In this document: piece after piece, positions 56,453-64,000 of the stretch
Position numbering within the stretch: position 1 is the first letter of the stretch
How the letters are laid out: each line of letters begins with the position of its first letter
Assembly (NCBI RefSeq): GCF_000331735.1
Contig: NC_020126.1
Span: forward strand, 2,108,001 to 2,172,000
Direction: 5' to 3'
Source: Myxococcus stipitatus DSM 14675
Lineage (GTDB): Bacteria; Myxococcota; Myxococcia; Myxococcales; Myxococcaceae
Length of the DNA stretch: 64,000 nucleotides
Program-made: the position numbers and the translations under genes
Notes under the pieces: generated by a model
What the model was told of the DNA's origin: nothing
Database searches by the model: none
Seen by the model: only the letters and a program-made list of their open reading frames with translations

Positions 56453-58129
56453 TCAGGCCACCTTCTTGTCGCGCAGCTCGCGGCGGAGGATCTTGCCCAC
56501 GTTCGTCTTGGGCAGCTCCGTGCGGAACTCAATCTTCTTGGGCCGCTTGTAGCCGGTGAGCTGCTCACGGCAGAAGTCCATGAGCTGGGCCTCCGTGAGC
56601 GCCGGGTCCTTCTTCACGACGAAGAGCTTCACCACCTCGCCGGAGTGCTCGTCGGGGATGCCCACCGCCGCCACCTCGAGCACGCCGGGGTGCATGGCCA
56701 CCACCCCCTCGACCTCGTTCGGGTAGACGTTGAAGCCGGACACGAGAATCATGTCCTTCTTGCGGTCGACGATGGTGGTGTGGCCGCGCTCGTCCATCAC
56801 GCCGATGTCGCCGGAGCGGAAGAAGCCGTCGGCGAACATCACCTTGGCCGTCTCGTCCGGACGGTTCCAATAGCCCGCCATCACCTGCGGGCCGCGGATA
56901 CAGATTTCGCCCGGCTGGCCCATGGGAACTGGATTGCCGTCGTCGTCCCGGATGGCGATCTCCGTGGAGGGAATCGGCAGGCCGATGGTGCCCGAGTACT
57001 CCGTCGCCGTGGGCAGGTTGCTGGTCGCCACCGGAGACGTCTCCGACAGGCCGTACCCCTCGATGATGGGCACGCGGGTGATGGCGAACCACTTCTCCGC
57101 CACCGCGCGCTGCACGGCCATGCCGCCGCCGTTGCAGATCATCAGCTCGGAGAAGTCGAGGTTCTTGAAGTCGGGGTGGTTGGCCAGCGCGTTGTAGAGC
57201 GTGTTGACGGCCGGGAGGATGTGGAACTTCTGCTCCGACAGCGTCTTGATGAAGCCCGGGATGTCGCGCGGGTTGGGGATGAGCACGTTCATCGCGCCCA
57301 GGCGGATGCCCATCAGCCCACAGACGGTCAGCGCGAAGATGTGGTACATCGGCAGCGCGCAGATGATGTTCAGCTGCGCGATGTTGCGCCCCCGCATCGC
57401 CGGGTCCAGGAACGCCTCCACCTGGAGCACGTTGGCGATGGCGTTCTTGTGCAGCAGCGTGGCGCCCTTGGAGACACCCGTCGTGCCGCCCGTGTACTGC
57501 AGGAAGGCCACGTCGTTGTGCGTGGTGGCCACCGGGTTGAGCGTGCGCTTGCCGCCCTCCGCCAGCACCTGCTTGAAGCTCACGGCGCGCGGCAGGTTGT
57601 ACGCCGGCACCATCTTCTTCACCTTGCGCACCACGAAGTTGACCAGGGTGCCCTTCAAGGCCCCCATCAGGTCACCCATGGTCGCCACGACGACGTGGCG
57701 CACCGGCGTCTTGTCCAGCACCTGCTCCAGCGTGGTGGCGAAGTTCTCCAGGATGAAGATGGCCTGGGCTCCGCTGTCCTTGAGCTGGTGCTCCAGCTCG
57801 CGCGGCGTGTAGAGCGGGTTGACGTTCACCACCACGTAGCCCGCGCGCAGGATCGCCGCGATGCAGACCGGGTACTGCAACACGTTGGGCATCATCACCG
57901 CGATGGTGGCGCCCCGCTCCAAGCCCCGGGACTGCAGCCACGCGCCAACGCGCCGCGACAGCGCGTCCAGCTCGCGATAGGTGATGCTCTTGCCCATGCA
58001 CTTGAACGAAGGCCTGTCCGCGTACTTGGCGAAGGCCTCCTCCATCAGGTGCGTCAGCGACGGGTACTGCTGGATATCAATCTCCGCCGGGACTCCAGGC
58101 GGATAGTGCTTCAACCAGGGCTTCTCCAT
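56453..58129 (-). CDS. fadD: Long-chain fatty acid-CoA ligase
   Basis: A 558-aa AMP-forming ligase with the signature YTGGTTGVSKGA, GYGLSETSPV, the hinge DRKKDMILVSGFNVYPNEVE and a C-terminal catalytic Lys region KTNVGKILRRELRDK. The enzyme activates long-chain fatty acids with ATP and CoA at the inner membrane. Length and the N-terminal EKPWLKHYPPGVPAEID match FadD closely. GGAGG lies 8 bases before the ATG. An imperfect palindrome 64 bp upstream (58193-58230) may be a fatty-acid-responsive operator. It is convergent with the permease/peptidase gene. Confidence 0.95.
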   Translation of the reverse strand: MEKPWLKHYPPGVPAEIDIQQYPSLTHLMEEAFAKYADRPSFKCMGKSITYRELDALSRRVGAWLQSRGLERGATIAVMMPNVLQYPVCIAAILRAGYVVVNVNPLYTPRELEHQLKDSGAQAIFILENFATTLEQVLDKTPVRHVVVATMGDLMGALKGTLVNFVVRKVKKMVPAYNLPRAVSFKQVLAEGGKRTLNPVATTHNDVAFLQYTGGTTGVSKGATLLHKNAIANVLQVEAFLDPAMRGRNIAQLNIICALPMYHIFALTVCGLMGIRLGAMNVLIPNPRDIPGFIKTLSEQKFHILPAVNTLYNALANHPDFKNLDFSELMICNGGGMAVQRAVAEKWFAITRVPIIEGYGLSETSPVATSNLPTATEYSGTIGLPIPSTEIAIRDDDGNPVPMGQPGEICIRGPQVMAGYWNRPDETAKVMFADGFFRSGDIGVMDERGHTTIVDRKKDMILVSGFNVYPNEVEGVVAMHPGVLEVAAVGIPDEHSGEVVKLFVVKKDPALTEAQLMDFCREQLTGYKRPKKIEFRTELPKTNVGKILRRELRDKKVA

Positions 58130-58192
58130 CGGCTCGCCTCCAAGGCGCGATTCGTTGATGGGTTGGGGGTGCCGGATGGTAGCCCGATTACG

Positions 58193-58230
58193 GACGTGTA
58201 ACGTTCCTTCTGTGACGGAAGTTTAACGTC
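58193..58230. promoter_or_regulatory. Imperfect palindrome upstream of fadD
   Basis: GACGTGTAACGTTCC and GGAAGTTTAACGTC are inverted arms of 14-15 bases around a 9-base spacer. It lies between the fadD start and the WYL regulator stop, the right place to control fadD. Confidence 0.4.
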
Positions 58231-58272
58231 TGTCTTTGATGCACTGCGGCATGGGCAGACACGGCCCGCCGC

Positions 58273-58917
58273 TCAGGGCTCGAAGGGGCGGACGACCTCG
58301 GCCTGGATGATGCGGTCCAGCCGGTATGGGCGCCGCTCGCCGCCCTTCACGTCCTGTGTATCCAGGCGCGTCTCGTGGCGGTCCATCACCACGGAGAGGA
58401 TGCGGACCTCTCGCGTGGTTTCCAGGAAATTGCCGTCCACGTAGGTGATGCGGAGGACCTGCTGCTCGAACCAGGCGCGCTCGATGGCCGCTCGCACCGA
58501 GGCCTTGCTGGGCAGCGAGGGCACGCCCAGGAACGACAGCTCCTTGAGTCTGTCCAGCAGCTCGCGCTGAGCGGACGTGGAGAGGGCCGAGCGCACCTTG
58601 TCCAGGGCGGACTCCAGCGTGCCGGTGAAGGGCAGCAGCCGCATGTCGATGGCGAAGCGGCCCAGGGCCACCAGCAGTGCGGCCTCGCGCGCGGTGAAGT
58701 TCACCGGCGGCAGGCTGTAGCTGCGGTCCAATGCATAGCCACCGCCCCGGCCTCGCTCCGCGGCGACAGGCATTGACGCATCGCGCAAGGAGTCGAGGTC
58801 GCGGTAGATGGTGCGGATGGTGACGCCGAAGCGTTCGGCCAGGGTCTCCGCGGTGACGCCGGTGCGGCGGCCCCGCAGATACTCGGCGAGTGCGAAGAGT
58901 CGCTCGGTGCGTTGCAT
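58273..58917 (-). CDS. WYL-domain transcriptional regulator (YafY/DeoR-like)
   Basis: A 214-aa regulator. Residues 1-60 are a winged helix (RTERLFALAEYLRGRRTGVT, then TIRTIYRDLDSLRDA). The WYL-type domain from about residue 145 (LRITYVDGNFLETTREVRIL) ends in ERRPYRLDRIIQAEV. WYL proteins sense ligands or nucleic acids and often control DNA-damage or phage-response genes. Its ATG (58917) lies 51 bp from the start of the divergent DNA polymerase gene, so it could control that gene. A longer open frame upstream of the ATG is antisense to the polymerase and is not used. Confidence 0.88.
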   Translation of the reverse strand: MQRTERLFALAEYLRGRRTGVTAETLAERFGVTIRTIYRDLDSLRDASMPVAAERGRGGGYALDRSYSLPPVNFTAREAALLVALGRFAIDMRLLPFTGTLESALDKVRSALSTSAQRELLDRLKELSFLGVPSLPSKASVRAAIERAWFEQQVLRITYVDGNFLETTREVRILSVVMDRHETRLDTQDVKGGERRPYRLDRIIQAEVVRPFEP

Positions 58918-58968
58918 GCGTGGATACCTGACATACCGCTGACACCGGTGGGCGGCAAGCTGTGGGGC

Positions 58969-61425
58969 ATGATGCGGGGCATGGTGGAGGACGAGTGGCT
59001 GTGGGGCTGGGACGCGACGCCGGGCATTGTCTCGGTGTGGGCGGAGCCCGACGGTCGCGCGTTCGTGTGGAGGCGGCTGCCGGACACCGGGGCGCTGGTG
59101 CGCGAGGACGTGCGCTTCCGGCCGTGGCTGGTGCTGTCGACGCTGGAGGACCTGGCGCACCTGGGGACTCGGCTGCGGCCGGAGCGTGAGGGCCCGGCGC
59201 CGCGCTGCGTGACGTACCAGGAGCTGTCCGGGCCCGGAGCGCTGCGCTACCTGATTCGCGCGGAGGATGGACGCGCGCTGGTGTCGGACGTGCTGCAGGG
59301 CGTGTCCCGTCGGCTGGGGCAGGTGTTCACGAACCTGCGGGACGTGAGCCCGGGCCTGGTGCTGTCGCTGCCTCCGGAGGACCAGTACCTCACGGCGTCG
59401 GGGCGTACGTACTTCCGGGGGCTCTCCTTCGAGGCGCTGCACCGGCTGCAGTTCGACCTGGAGACGACGGGGCTGGACCCGGCGAAGGACCGCATCTTCC
59501 TCATCGCGATGAAGGGGCCGCGCGGCGACGCGGAGACGCTGGAGGCGCACGGCGAGGGGGATGCCGCGGAGGCGGACCTGCTGCGCCGCTTCGTCGAGCG
59601 GGTGCGGGTGCTGGACCCGGACGTCATCGAGAACCACAACCTGCACGGCTTCGACCTGCCGTTCGTCGCGAGGCGCGCGAAGCACCTGGGCGTGGTGCTG
59701 GCGCTGGGGCGCGCGGGTGCGCCGGGCCTGCGGCACCGGCCCTCCGCGCGGGGCTCGGCGCTGGGGCGCGGGGCGGAGCGCAACGCGGATGCGATGCGGC
59801 GCGCGCGCTACACGGTGCCGGGGCGCGAGTTCATCGACACGCTGGACGCGGTGCTGCGGCACGACTTCTCCGCGCGAGACCTGCCGGGCCATGGGCTCAA
59901 GGCGGTGGCGCGGCACTTCGGCCTCGCGGGGCCCGCGCGCGAGTACATCCCCGGCGCGAAGGTGCACGAGGTCTTCAAGACGGACCCGGAGCGGGTGCGG
60001 CGCTACGCGCGGGACGACGTGGGAGAGGCGGAGGGAATCGCGCGGGTGCTGGGCGGCGCGGCCTTCGCGTTGGCGCGCATGGCGCCTCGGCGCTACGAGC
60101 GACTGGCGGACGCGGGCGCGGCGACGGGCGTGCTGGACCCGCTGCTGGTGCGCGCGTACCTGCGCTCGGGCGTGGCGCTGCCGGCGCACGAGGAAGGGGA
60201 CGGTACCTCGCACAACGGGGCGGCGCTGCACCTGTTCGCCACGGGCGTGGCACGGCGGGTGGTGAAGGCGGACGTGGCGAGCCTGTATCCGTCGCTGATG
60301 CGCGAGTACCGCATCGGCCCCAAGCGGGACAAGTTGGGGGCGCTGCTGGCGCTGGTGGACCGGCTGGTGGAGCAGCGACTGGCGGCCAAGCGGCGAGGGC
60401 GCGCGGCGCCGCCGGGCTCGCCGGAGCGGCATGAGAACGAGGCGCTCTCCGCGGCGATGAAGCTCATCGTGAACTCGGCCTATGGCTACCTGGGCGCGGT
60501 GGGGCTGACGCGCTTCGCGGACGTCCACGCGGCCAACGAGGTGACGCGGCGGGGGCGCGCGGTGCTGGCGCTCTTGTGCCGGGAGCTCGCGCGCCGGGGC
60601 GTCACGCTGCTGGAGGCGGACACGGACGGCGTGTACTTCGCGGTGCCGGAGGACTGGCGCGAGGAGGATGAGCGCCGGGTGGTGTCGGAGGTCGCCGCGC
60701 TGCTGCCTCGCCTCGTGCAGCTCGAGTTCGAGGGGCGCTATGCGGTGATGCTGTCACACGAACCGAAGAACTACGCGTTGCAGACCTACGACGGGACGCT
60801 GCACCTCAAGGGCGTGGCGTTCCGCTCCAGCCGCGCGGAGCCCTTCGGAGAGGCCTTCCTGCGCAAGGCCCTGCGCTGTCTCCTGGCGGGAGACCTCCAG
60901 GCGGTGCGGGAGACGTACGTCTCCACGGTGCTGGCGCTGCGCAGGCGGCAGGTGCCCACCTCGGAGGTGGCGGCGAACGTGCGGCTGACGAAGGACTCCA
61001 CGCAGTACGGCGCCGTGCGCGAGCGCCGGCGGGAGCTGGCCTACGAGGCCCTGCTCGCGGCGGGGAGGAAGACGTGGGCCTCCGGCGAGCACATCCGCGT
61101 CTACCGCGCGGGGGGAGGACGCGCGGGCCTGTTGCCCGAGCGCGAGCCCGATGACGAGGGCAGCACGCCCATGTCCGGGGCCGAGGACCCGCGCGACTAC
61201 GATGCGGAGTACTACGTGCGGCTCCTGAAGGAGACCTTCGCCGCGCGCCTGGAGCGAGGCGTGACGCGCGCCGACTTCACCACCCTCTTCGAGGACCCGG
61301 GCCAGCCGTCGCTCTTCGCGCCGTCGCTCGCGGACTCGCGCCCCATCCTCACGGTGGTGGCGCCGCCTCCGGATGACGCGCTGGCCGAGGAGACGTCCTC
61401 GGCCGCCGCTCCGGCGGAGCGCTAG
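58969..61425 (+). CDS. Family B DNA polymerase
   Basis: An 818-aa polymerase. The exonuclease motifs are present: FDLETTGL, NHNLHGFDLPF and YARDDVGE. The polymerase motifs are also present: A DVASLYPSLM, B KLIVNSAYGYLG and C EADTDGVYF. It should both synthesise and proofread. I start at ATG 58969 because the earlier ATG at 58912 overlaps the divergent regulator start; 58981 is also possible. Family B enzymes in bacteria (E. coli Pol II type) act in damage tolerance and restart. This one is archaeal-like in motifs and has an insertion rich in Arg/Gly (LRHRPSARGSALGRGAERN) between exo motifs II and III. Regulation by the divergent WYL protein is plausible. Confidence 0.95.
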   Translation: MMRGMVEDEWLWGWDATPGIVSVWAEPDGRAFVWRRLPDTGALVREDVRFRPWLVLSTLEDLAHLGTRLRPEREGPAPRCVTYQELSGPGALRYLIRAEDGRALVSDVLQGVSRRLGQVFTNLRDVSPGLVLSLPPEDQYLTASGRTYFRGLSFEALHRLQFDLETTGLDPAKDRIFLIAMKGPRGDAETLEAHGEGDAAEADLLRRFVERVRVLDPDVIENHNLHGFDLPFVARRAKHLGVVLALGRAGAPGLRHRPSARGSALGRGAERNADAMRRARYTVPGREFIDTLDAVLRHDFSARDLPGHGLKAVARHFGLAGPAREYIPGAKVHEVFKTDPERVRRYARDDVGEAEGIARVLGGAAFALARMAPRRYERLADAGAATGVLDPLLVRAYLRSGVALPAHEEGDGTSHNGAALHLFATGVARRVVKADVASLYPSLMREYRIGPKRDKLGALLALVDRLVEQRLAAKRRGRAAPPGSPERHENEALSAAMKLIVNSAYGYLGAVGLTRFADVHAANEVTRRGRAVLALLCRELARRGVTLLEADTDGVYFAVPEDWREEDERRVVSEVAALLPRLVQLEFEGRYAVMLSHEPKNYALQTYDGTLHLKGVAFRSSRAEPFGEAFLRKALRCLLAGDLQAVRETYVSTVLALRRRQVPTSEVAANVRLTKDSTQYGAVRERRRELAYEALLAAGRKTWASGEHIRVYRAGGGRAGLLPEREPDDEGSTPMSGAEDPRDYDAEYYVRLLKETFAARLERGVTRADFTTLFEDPGQPSLFAPSLADSRPILTVVAPPPDDALAEETSSAAAPAER

Positions 61426-61500
61426 TTCCCTCATCGCCAAGGCGCGACCGCGCGAACCCATCTCCCGGGTCAGCCTCGCCCCGATGCGGGTCGCTTCCCG

Positions 61501-61590
61501 GCTCCTGACCTGGGGGACTGGACCCAGGAGGGGGGGCGATATCCGGGATATTCGCTGATTTGGAAACTATTGTAGCTGTGTAGCGATAAT
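61501..61590 (+). promoter_or_regulatory. Hairpin, palindrome and candidate promoter upstream of the secreted protein
   Basis: CCTGGG/CCCAGG (61509-61528) forms a hairpin that could end the polymerase transcript. A near-palindrome CGATATCC-G-GGATATTCG lies at 61537-61554. TTGGAA (61560) and GATAAT (61585) with a 19-bp spacer form a possible promoter in an AT-rich patch. Confidence 0.45.
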
Positions 61591-61638
61591 CGCGAGTGCA
61601 GGCTGGTCGAGTCTCTTTCCCCCTCATGGAGTCCCCCA

Positions 61639-64000
61639 GTGCGTCGCCCGTGGTGGTTGCTGTCGTGCCTGCTCGTCCTGGGGCTGCCCACGCGCGCGCC
61701 GGGGCAGTCGCTGGTGGACGCGGGGGCACCCTTCGGGCTGCTGCCCCTGATTGACGAGGTCCACTGCGGAGACCCCTCGGACCCGCATCCGGTGGTGCAT
61801 GGCGCCAACAGCACCTCGGTGATTCGCTCCCTCACCTTGGAGGGCGTGACGCGTCCGGTGCGCGCCATGACGATGGGCCCGCAGGCCAAGTCCTTCTCCT
61901 ACAAGCTGGGCGTGGGCAAGGGGCTCCAGGCCGGCCGTGCGTACCTGCTGGTGGTGGAGTACCCGGATGACGAGTCGCGGACGATGGCCGTGGCCAACAA
62001 GGGCGCGGACAAGTTCCGGGGCTTCAGCACCGGCACGTCCATTGGCGACTTCCGGGAGCAGTACGCGTACCCGAATCCGGAGTCGCTCAAGTATCCGCTG
62101 TCGCGCAAGTGGCAGCAGTTCCGCCAGTTCTTCTACCTGCATGACCGCTTCGCGCCCATCGTCGGTCAGCGCAACGTGGAGGACACGCGCCGCCCCGAGG
62201 GGCCGGCCAATGGCTTCTGGGTCTCCGTGGGGCACTTCGCCCGTCACGGCGCTCCCACCGACAAGGGCACCGCCGTCTCGCGCATCCGGCTGTTCGAGGT
62301 CCCGAATCCCTCCCGCCTGGACCTGGTCATCCACTACCCGCCCGCGCCGCTGCCTCGCCGGCATGTGTTCTGGCGCGAGGAGATGAATGACGACACCGCC
62401 CTCTGCGCCCAGGGCGAGGACACCGGCTGCCAGCCCGCCGCAGCACCCGAGACCTGGTTCGACTACCGACTGAAGCAGGCGAAGTTCCTGGGCATCGACA
62501 CGTACGCCCACGACCTGCTGGAGTTCGGCTACACGGAGGGTTGGAACGCGGACCCGTTCTCTCCGCCGCCCTGGTACGTGCAGCCCCGGGACTCGACGCT
62601 GTGGGCCACGGCGGTGTCTCGCGCGGCGGCGCAGGGCCTCTCGGTGTTGCCCTACTACGAGTACTCCGGCGCCATCGGCGGAGAGCGCGTCTACACGAGC
62701 ACGCGCTGCGCGCTGGACTCCGACTGCAAGTCCCTCTCGAAGTGGCACGTCTGCCTCACGCCGTGGCACCAGCCCTCCGTGTGTGGACTCAAGCCGCTGG
62801 GGGAGCAGCGCCGGTGCAGGCCGCTGTTCGACCGCGAGGGCGACATCTACTCGCCCATCTACTGGTCCGACGACAACTGCGTGGACGTGTCGGACCCGGA
62901 CGCGCTGGCGGACGTGAAGAAGCTGATGGACGCCACGGTGCTCCACTTCAAGGGGCAGGTGGACTTCCTGGGCGCGTGGTTGCGCACGCGGCCCACGGAC
63001 CTGCCCGTGAGCTTCTCTCCGGAGGCGCTCGGCCGCTTCTCCGACGACACGGGACAGAGTGTGTCGCGCGCCATGCTCCAGACGAACCCCACCCTGCGCG
63101 CGGGCTATTACGAGTGGTGGTTCGCGAAGCGGCGCGCCTTCCTCGAGGCCATCCGCGACCACCTCCGGAGCAACGGGGTCGCGGATGCGCAGGTCCTCTT
63201 CACGCCGTATCCCGAAGAAGGGCTGCCCACGCCGGAGGACCTGTCGGACATGGCCGTCACCGTCACCGACGACCCGGCCGCGTGGACCGCCGTGGATGAG
63301 CAGGGCTGTTGCGCGCCGGGGGACACGTCGGACCGCTGTTGCCAGTACCGCTATCCCCCGGCCGGGTTCAGCGCCTTCGTCCAGAGCGGCACGTACCGCA
63401 AGGCCCTCACCTCGGACGAGCTGCCGCCCACCGAGCACCTCAACCGCTCCTGGGGCGAGCCGTTCAACAGCTTCCCTCCCGCGGACCCGGACCGCTTCCA
63501 GGCCGCGGAGGGTGTCTCCCTGACGTATCCCTTCAACCGGCTGTTCAGCGTGGCGGACCGCGCGCTGTTGAGTCGCTTCCGCTCGATGTCCGGTCTGGCG
63601 ATGGTGCACCACTTCCCGCTCAACGAGGACGACGGCAAGGGCGACTACGCCAACGACACGGCGGACGACCGGTATGGCAACTGGCCCATGGGTGGGCTGT
63701 GGGGTTACCTGGCCATGTCGGTGGACCGGCAGGGGCCGTACTCGATGCTGGCGGAGGCGCGCGCCGTGGCGAACGGCGACCCGACGCTGCTGGGCTACCT
63801 GGAGGCGTCGTCCATCAGCCGAGGCTTCCCCGAGTACACCCGCGCCTTCCACGCGGCGTTCCTCGCGCTGCCGGCGCTCCCCAGCACGGTGGTGCCCGGC
63901 GCGGCGTCGGATGCGGAGGTCGTGGTGCGGAGGATGGCCACGGCGCACGGGAACTTCTATGCGGTGGTGAACACGTCGATGCACGCGAAGGAAGGCATCG
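61639..64000 (+). CDS. Large secreted protein, glycoside-hydrolase-like (partial, runs off window)
   Basis: At least 787 aa, cut by the right edge. I start it at GTG 61639 because a signal peptide follows at once (RRPWWLLSCLLVLGLPTRAPG); the ATG at 61626 is out of frame. The mature part begins with a beta-rich region. From about residue 275 (FDYRLKQAKFLGIDTYAHDL) comes an alpha/beta-looking region with LPYYEYSGAIGG and VDFLGAWLRTRPTDLPVSFS, reminiscent of a TIM barrel as in glycoside hydrolases. Cysteine pairs occur (CCAPGDTSDRCC). The family is not certain. A predator could use it as a secreted hydrolase. Confidence 0.7.
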   Translation, partial: MRRPWWLLSCLLVLGLPTRAPGQSLVDAGAPFGLLPLIDEVHCGDPSDPHPVVHGANSTSVIRSLTLEGVTRPVRAMTMGPQAKSFSYKLGVGKGLQAGRAYLLVVEYPDDESRTMAVANKGADKFRGFSTGTSIGDFREQYAYPNPESLKYPLSRKWQQFRQFFYLHDRFAPIVGQRNVEDTRRPEGPANGFWVSVGHFARHGAPTDKGTAVSRIRLFEVPNPSRLDLVIHYPPAPLPRRHVFWREEMNDDTALCAQGEDTGCQPAAAPETWFDYRLKQAKFLGIDTYAHDLLEFGYTEGWNADPFSPPPWYVQPRDSTLWATAVSRAAAQGLSVLPYYEYSGAIGGERVYTSTRCALDSDCKSLSKWHVCLTPWHQPSVCGLKPLGEQRRCRPLFDREGDIYSPIYWSDDNCVDVSDPDALADVKKLMDATVLHFKGQVDFLGAWLRTRPTDLPVSFSPEALGRFSDDTGQSVSRAMLQTNPTLRAGYYEWWFAKRRAFLEAIRDHLRSNGVADAQVLFTPYPEEGLPTPEDLSDMAVTVTDDPAAWTAVDEQGCCAPGDTSDRCCQYRYPPAGFSAFVQSGTYRKALTSDELPPTEHLNRSWGEPFNSFPPADPDRFQAAEGVSLTYPFNRLFSVADRALLSRFRSMSGLAMVHHFPLNEDDGKGDYANDTADDRYGNWPMGGLWGYLAMSVDRQGPYSMLAEARAVANGDPTLLGYLEASSISRGFPEYTRAFHAAFLALPALPSTVVPGAASDAEVVVRRMATAHGNFYAVVNTSMHAKEGI

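Noticed and set aside
55190..58201. 1003-aa open frame on the plus strand
   Set aside because: It overlaps the peptidase gene in another frame and then runs antisense to fadD; it is Arg/Gly/Ala/His-rich without motifs.
58918..60528. Upstream extension of the WYL regulator frame
   Set aside because: It is antisense to the polymerase gene; the regulator HTH begins right at ATG 58917.
61624..63984. 786-aa open frame on the minus strand
   Set aside because: It is antisense to the secreted protein, whose signal peptide and codon pattern show the plus strand is coding.

Overview
The window is GC-rich (about 70% by eye) and reads as the chromosome of a predatory/fruiting myxobacterium (Myxococcaceae or a close relative). 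This rests on the composition, the very long NRPS, GTG starts, many lipoprotein and cytochrome genes, a family B DNA polymerase and an ABC permease/M1 peptidase fusion. No rRNA, tRNA, CRISPR array or IS element was recognised.

Layout. (1) 1-1645: end of a trpEG pair (minus). (2) 1688-7581: a tight three-gene minus-strand operon encoding a DUF559/Vsr-like nuclease, a winged-helix-like protein and a 1172-aa double ATPase with a HerA/VirB4-like C-terminal half. It resembles a defence or DNA-processing module that I cannot match to a named system. Divergent from it, 7715-9381 holds a lower-GC pair (zinc-ribbon/nucleotidyltransferase-like protein and an unknown protein). (3) 9403-16238: a frameshifted epimerase, an LPLAT acyltransferase, a DrrAB-type ABC exporter and two convergent paralogous methyltransferases with doubled N-terminal domains.

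(4) 16379-37617: two FtsX/MacB-like permeases plus a LolA-like periplasmic protein run into a convergent 5197-aa, five-module NRPS (A-T, 4 x C-A-T, TE). The NRPS is transcribed behind an outer-membrane beta-barrel gene. Permeases, carrier and barrel could form an export route across the envelope for the NRPS product; no cognate ATPase lies beside them. (5) 37832-43115: a 61-aa acidic peptide translationally coupled to a Rieske oxygenase, then a diheme cytochrome lipoprotein, a pentaheme cytochrome lipoprotein and another lipoprotein. The peptide is a candidate RiPP-type substrate. (6) 43135-46464: divergent TldD-like and TldE/PmbA-like proteins around a small unknown gene.

(7) 46730-51786: pirin, an unknown protein, a carboxymuconolactone-decarboxylase-family protein, a MocR regulator divergent from an HTH-only TetR protein, a cold-shock protein and a small charged protein. 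(8) 51951-56438: ABC ATPase plus ABC-2 permease/M1 aminopeptidase fusion. (9) 56453-64000: fadD, a WYL regulator, a family B DNA polymerase and a large secreted protein cut by the window end.
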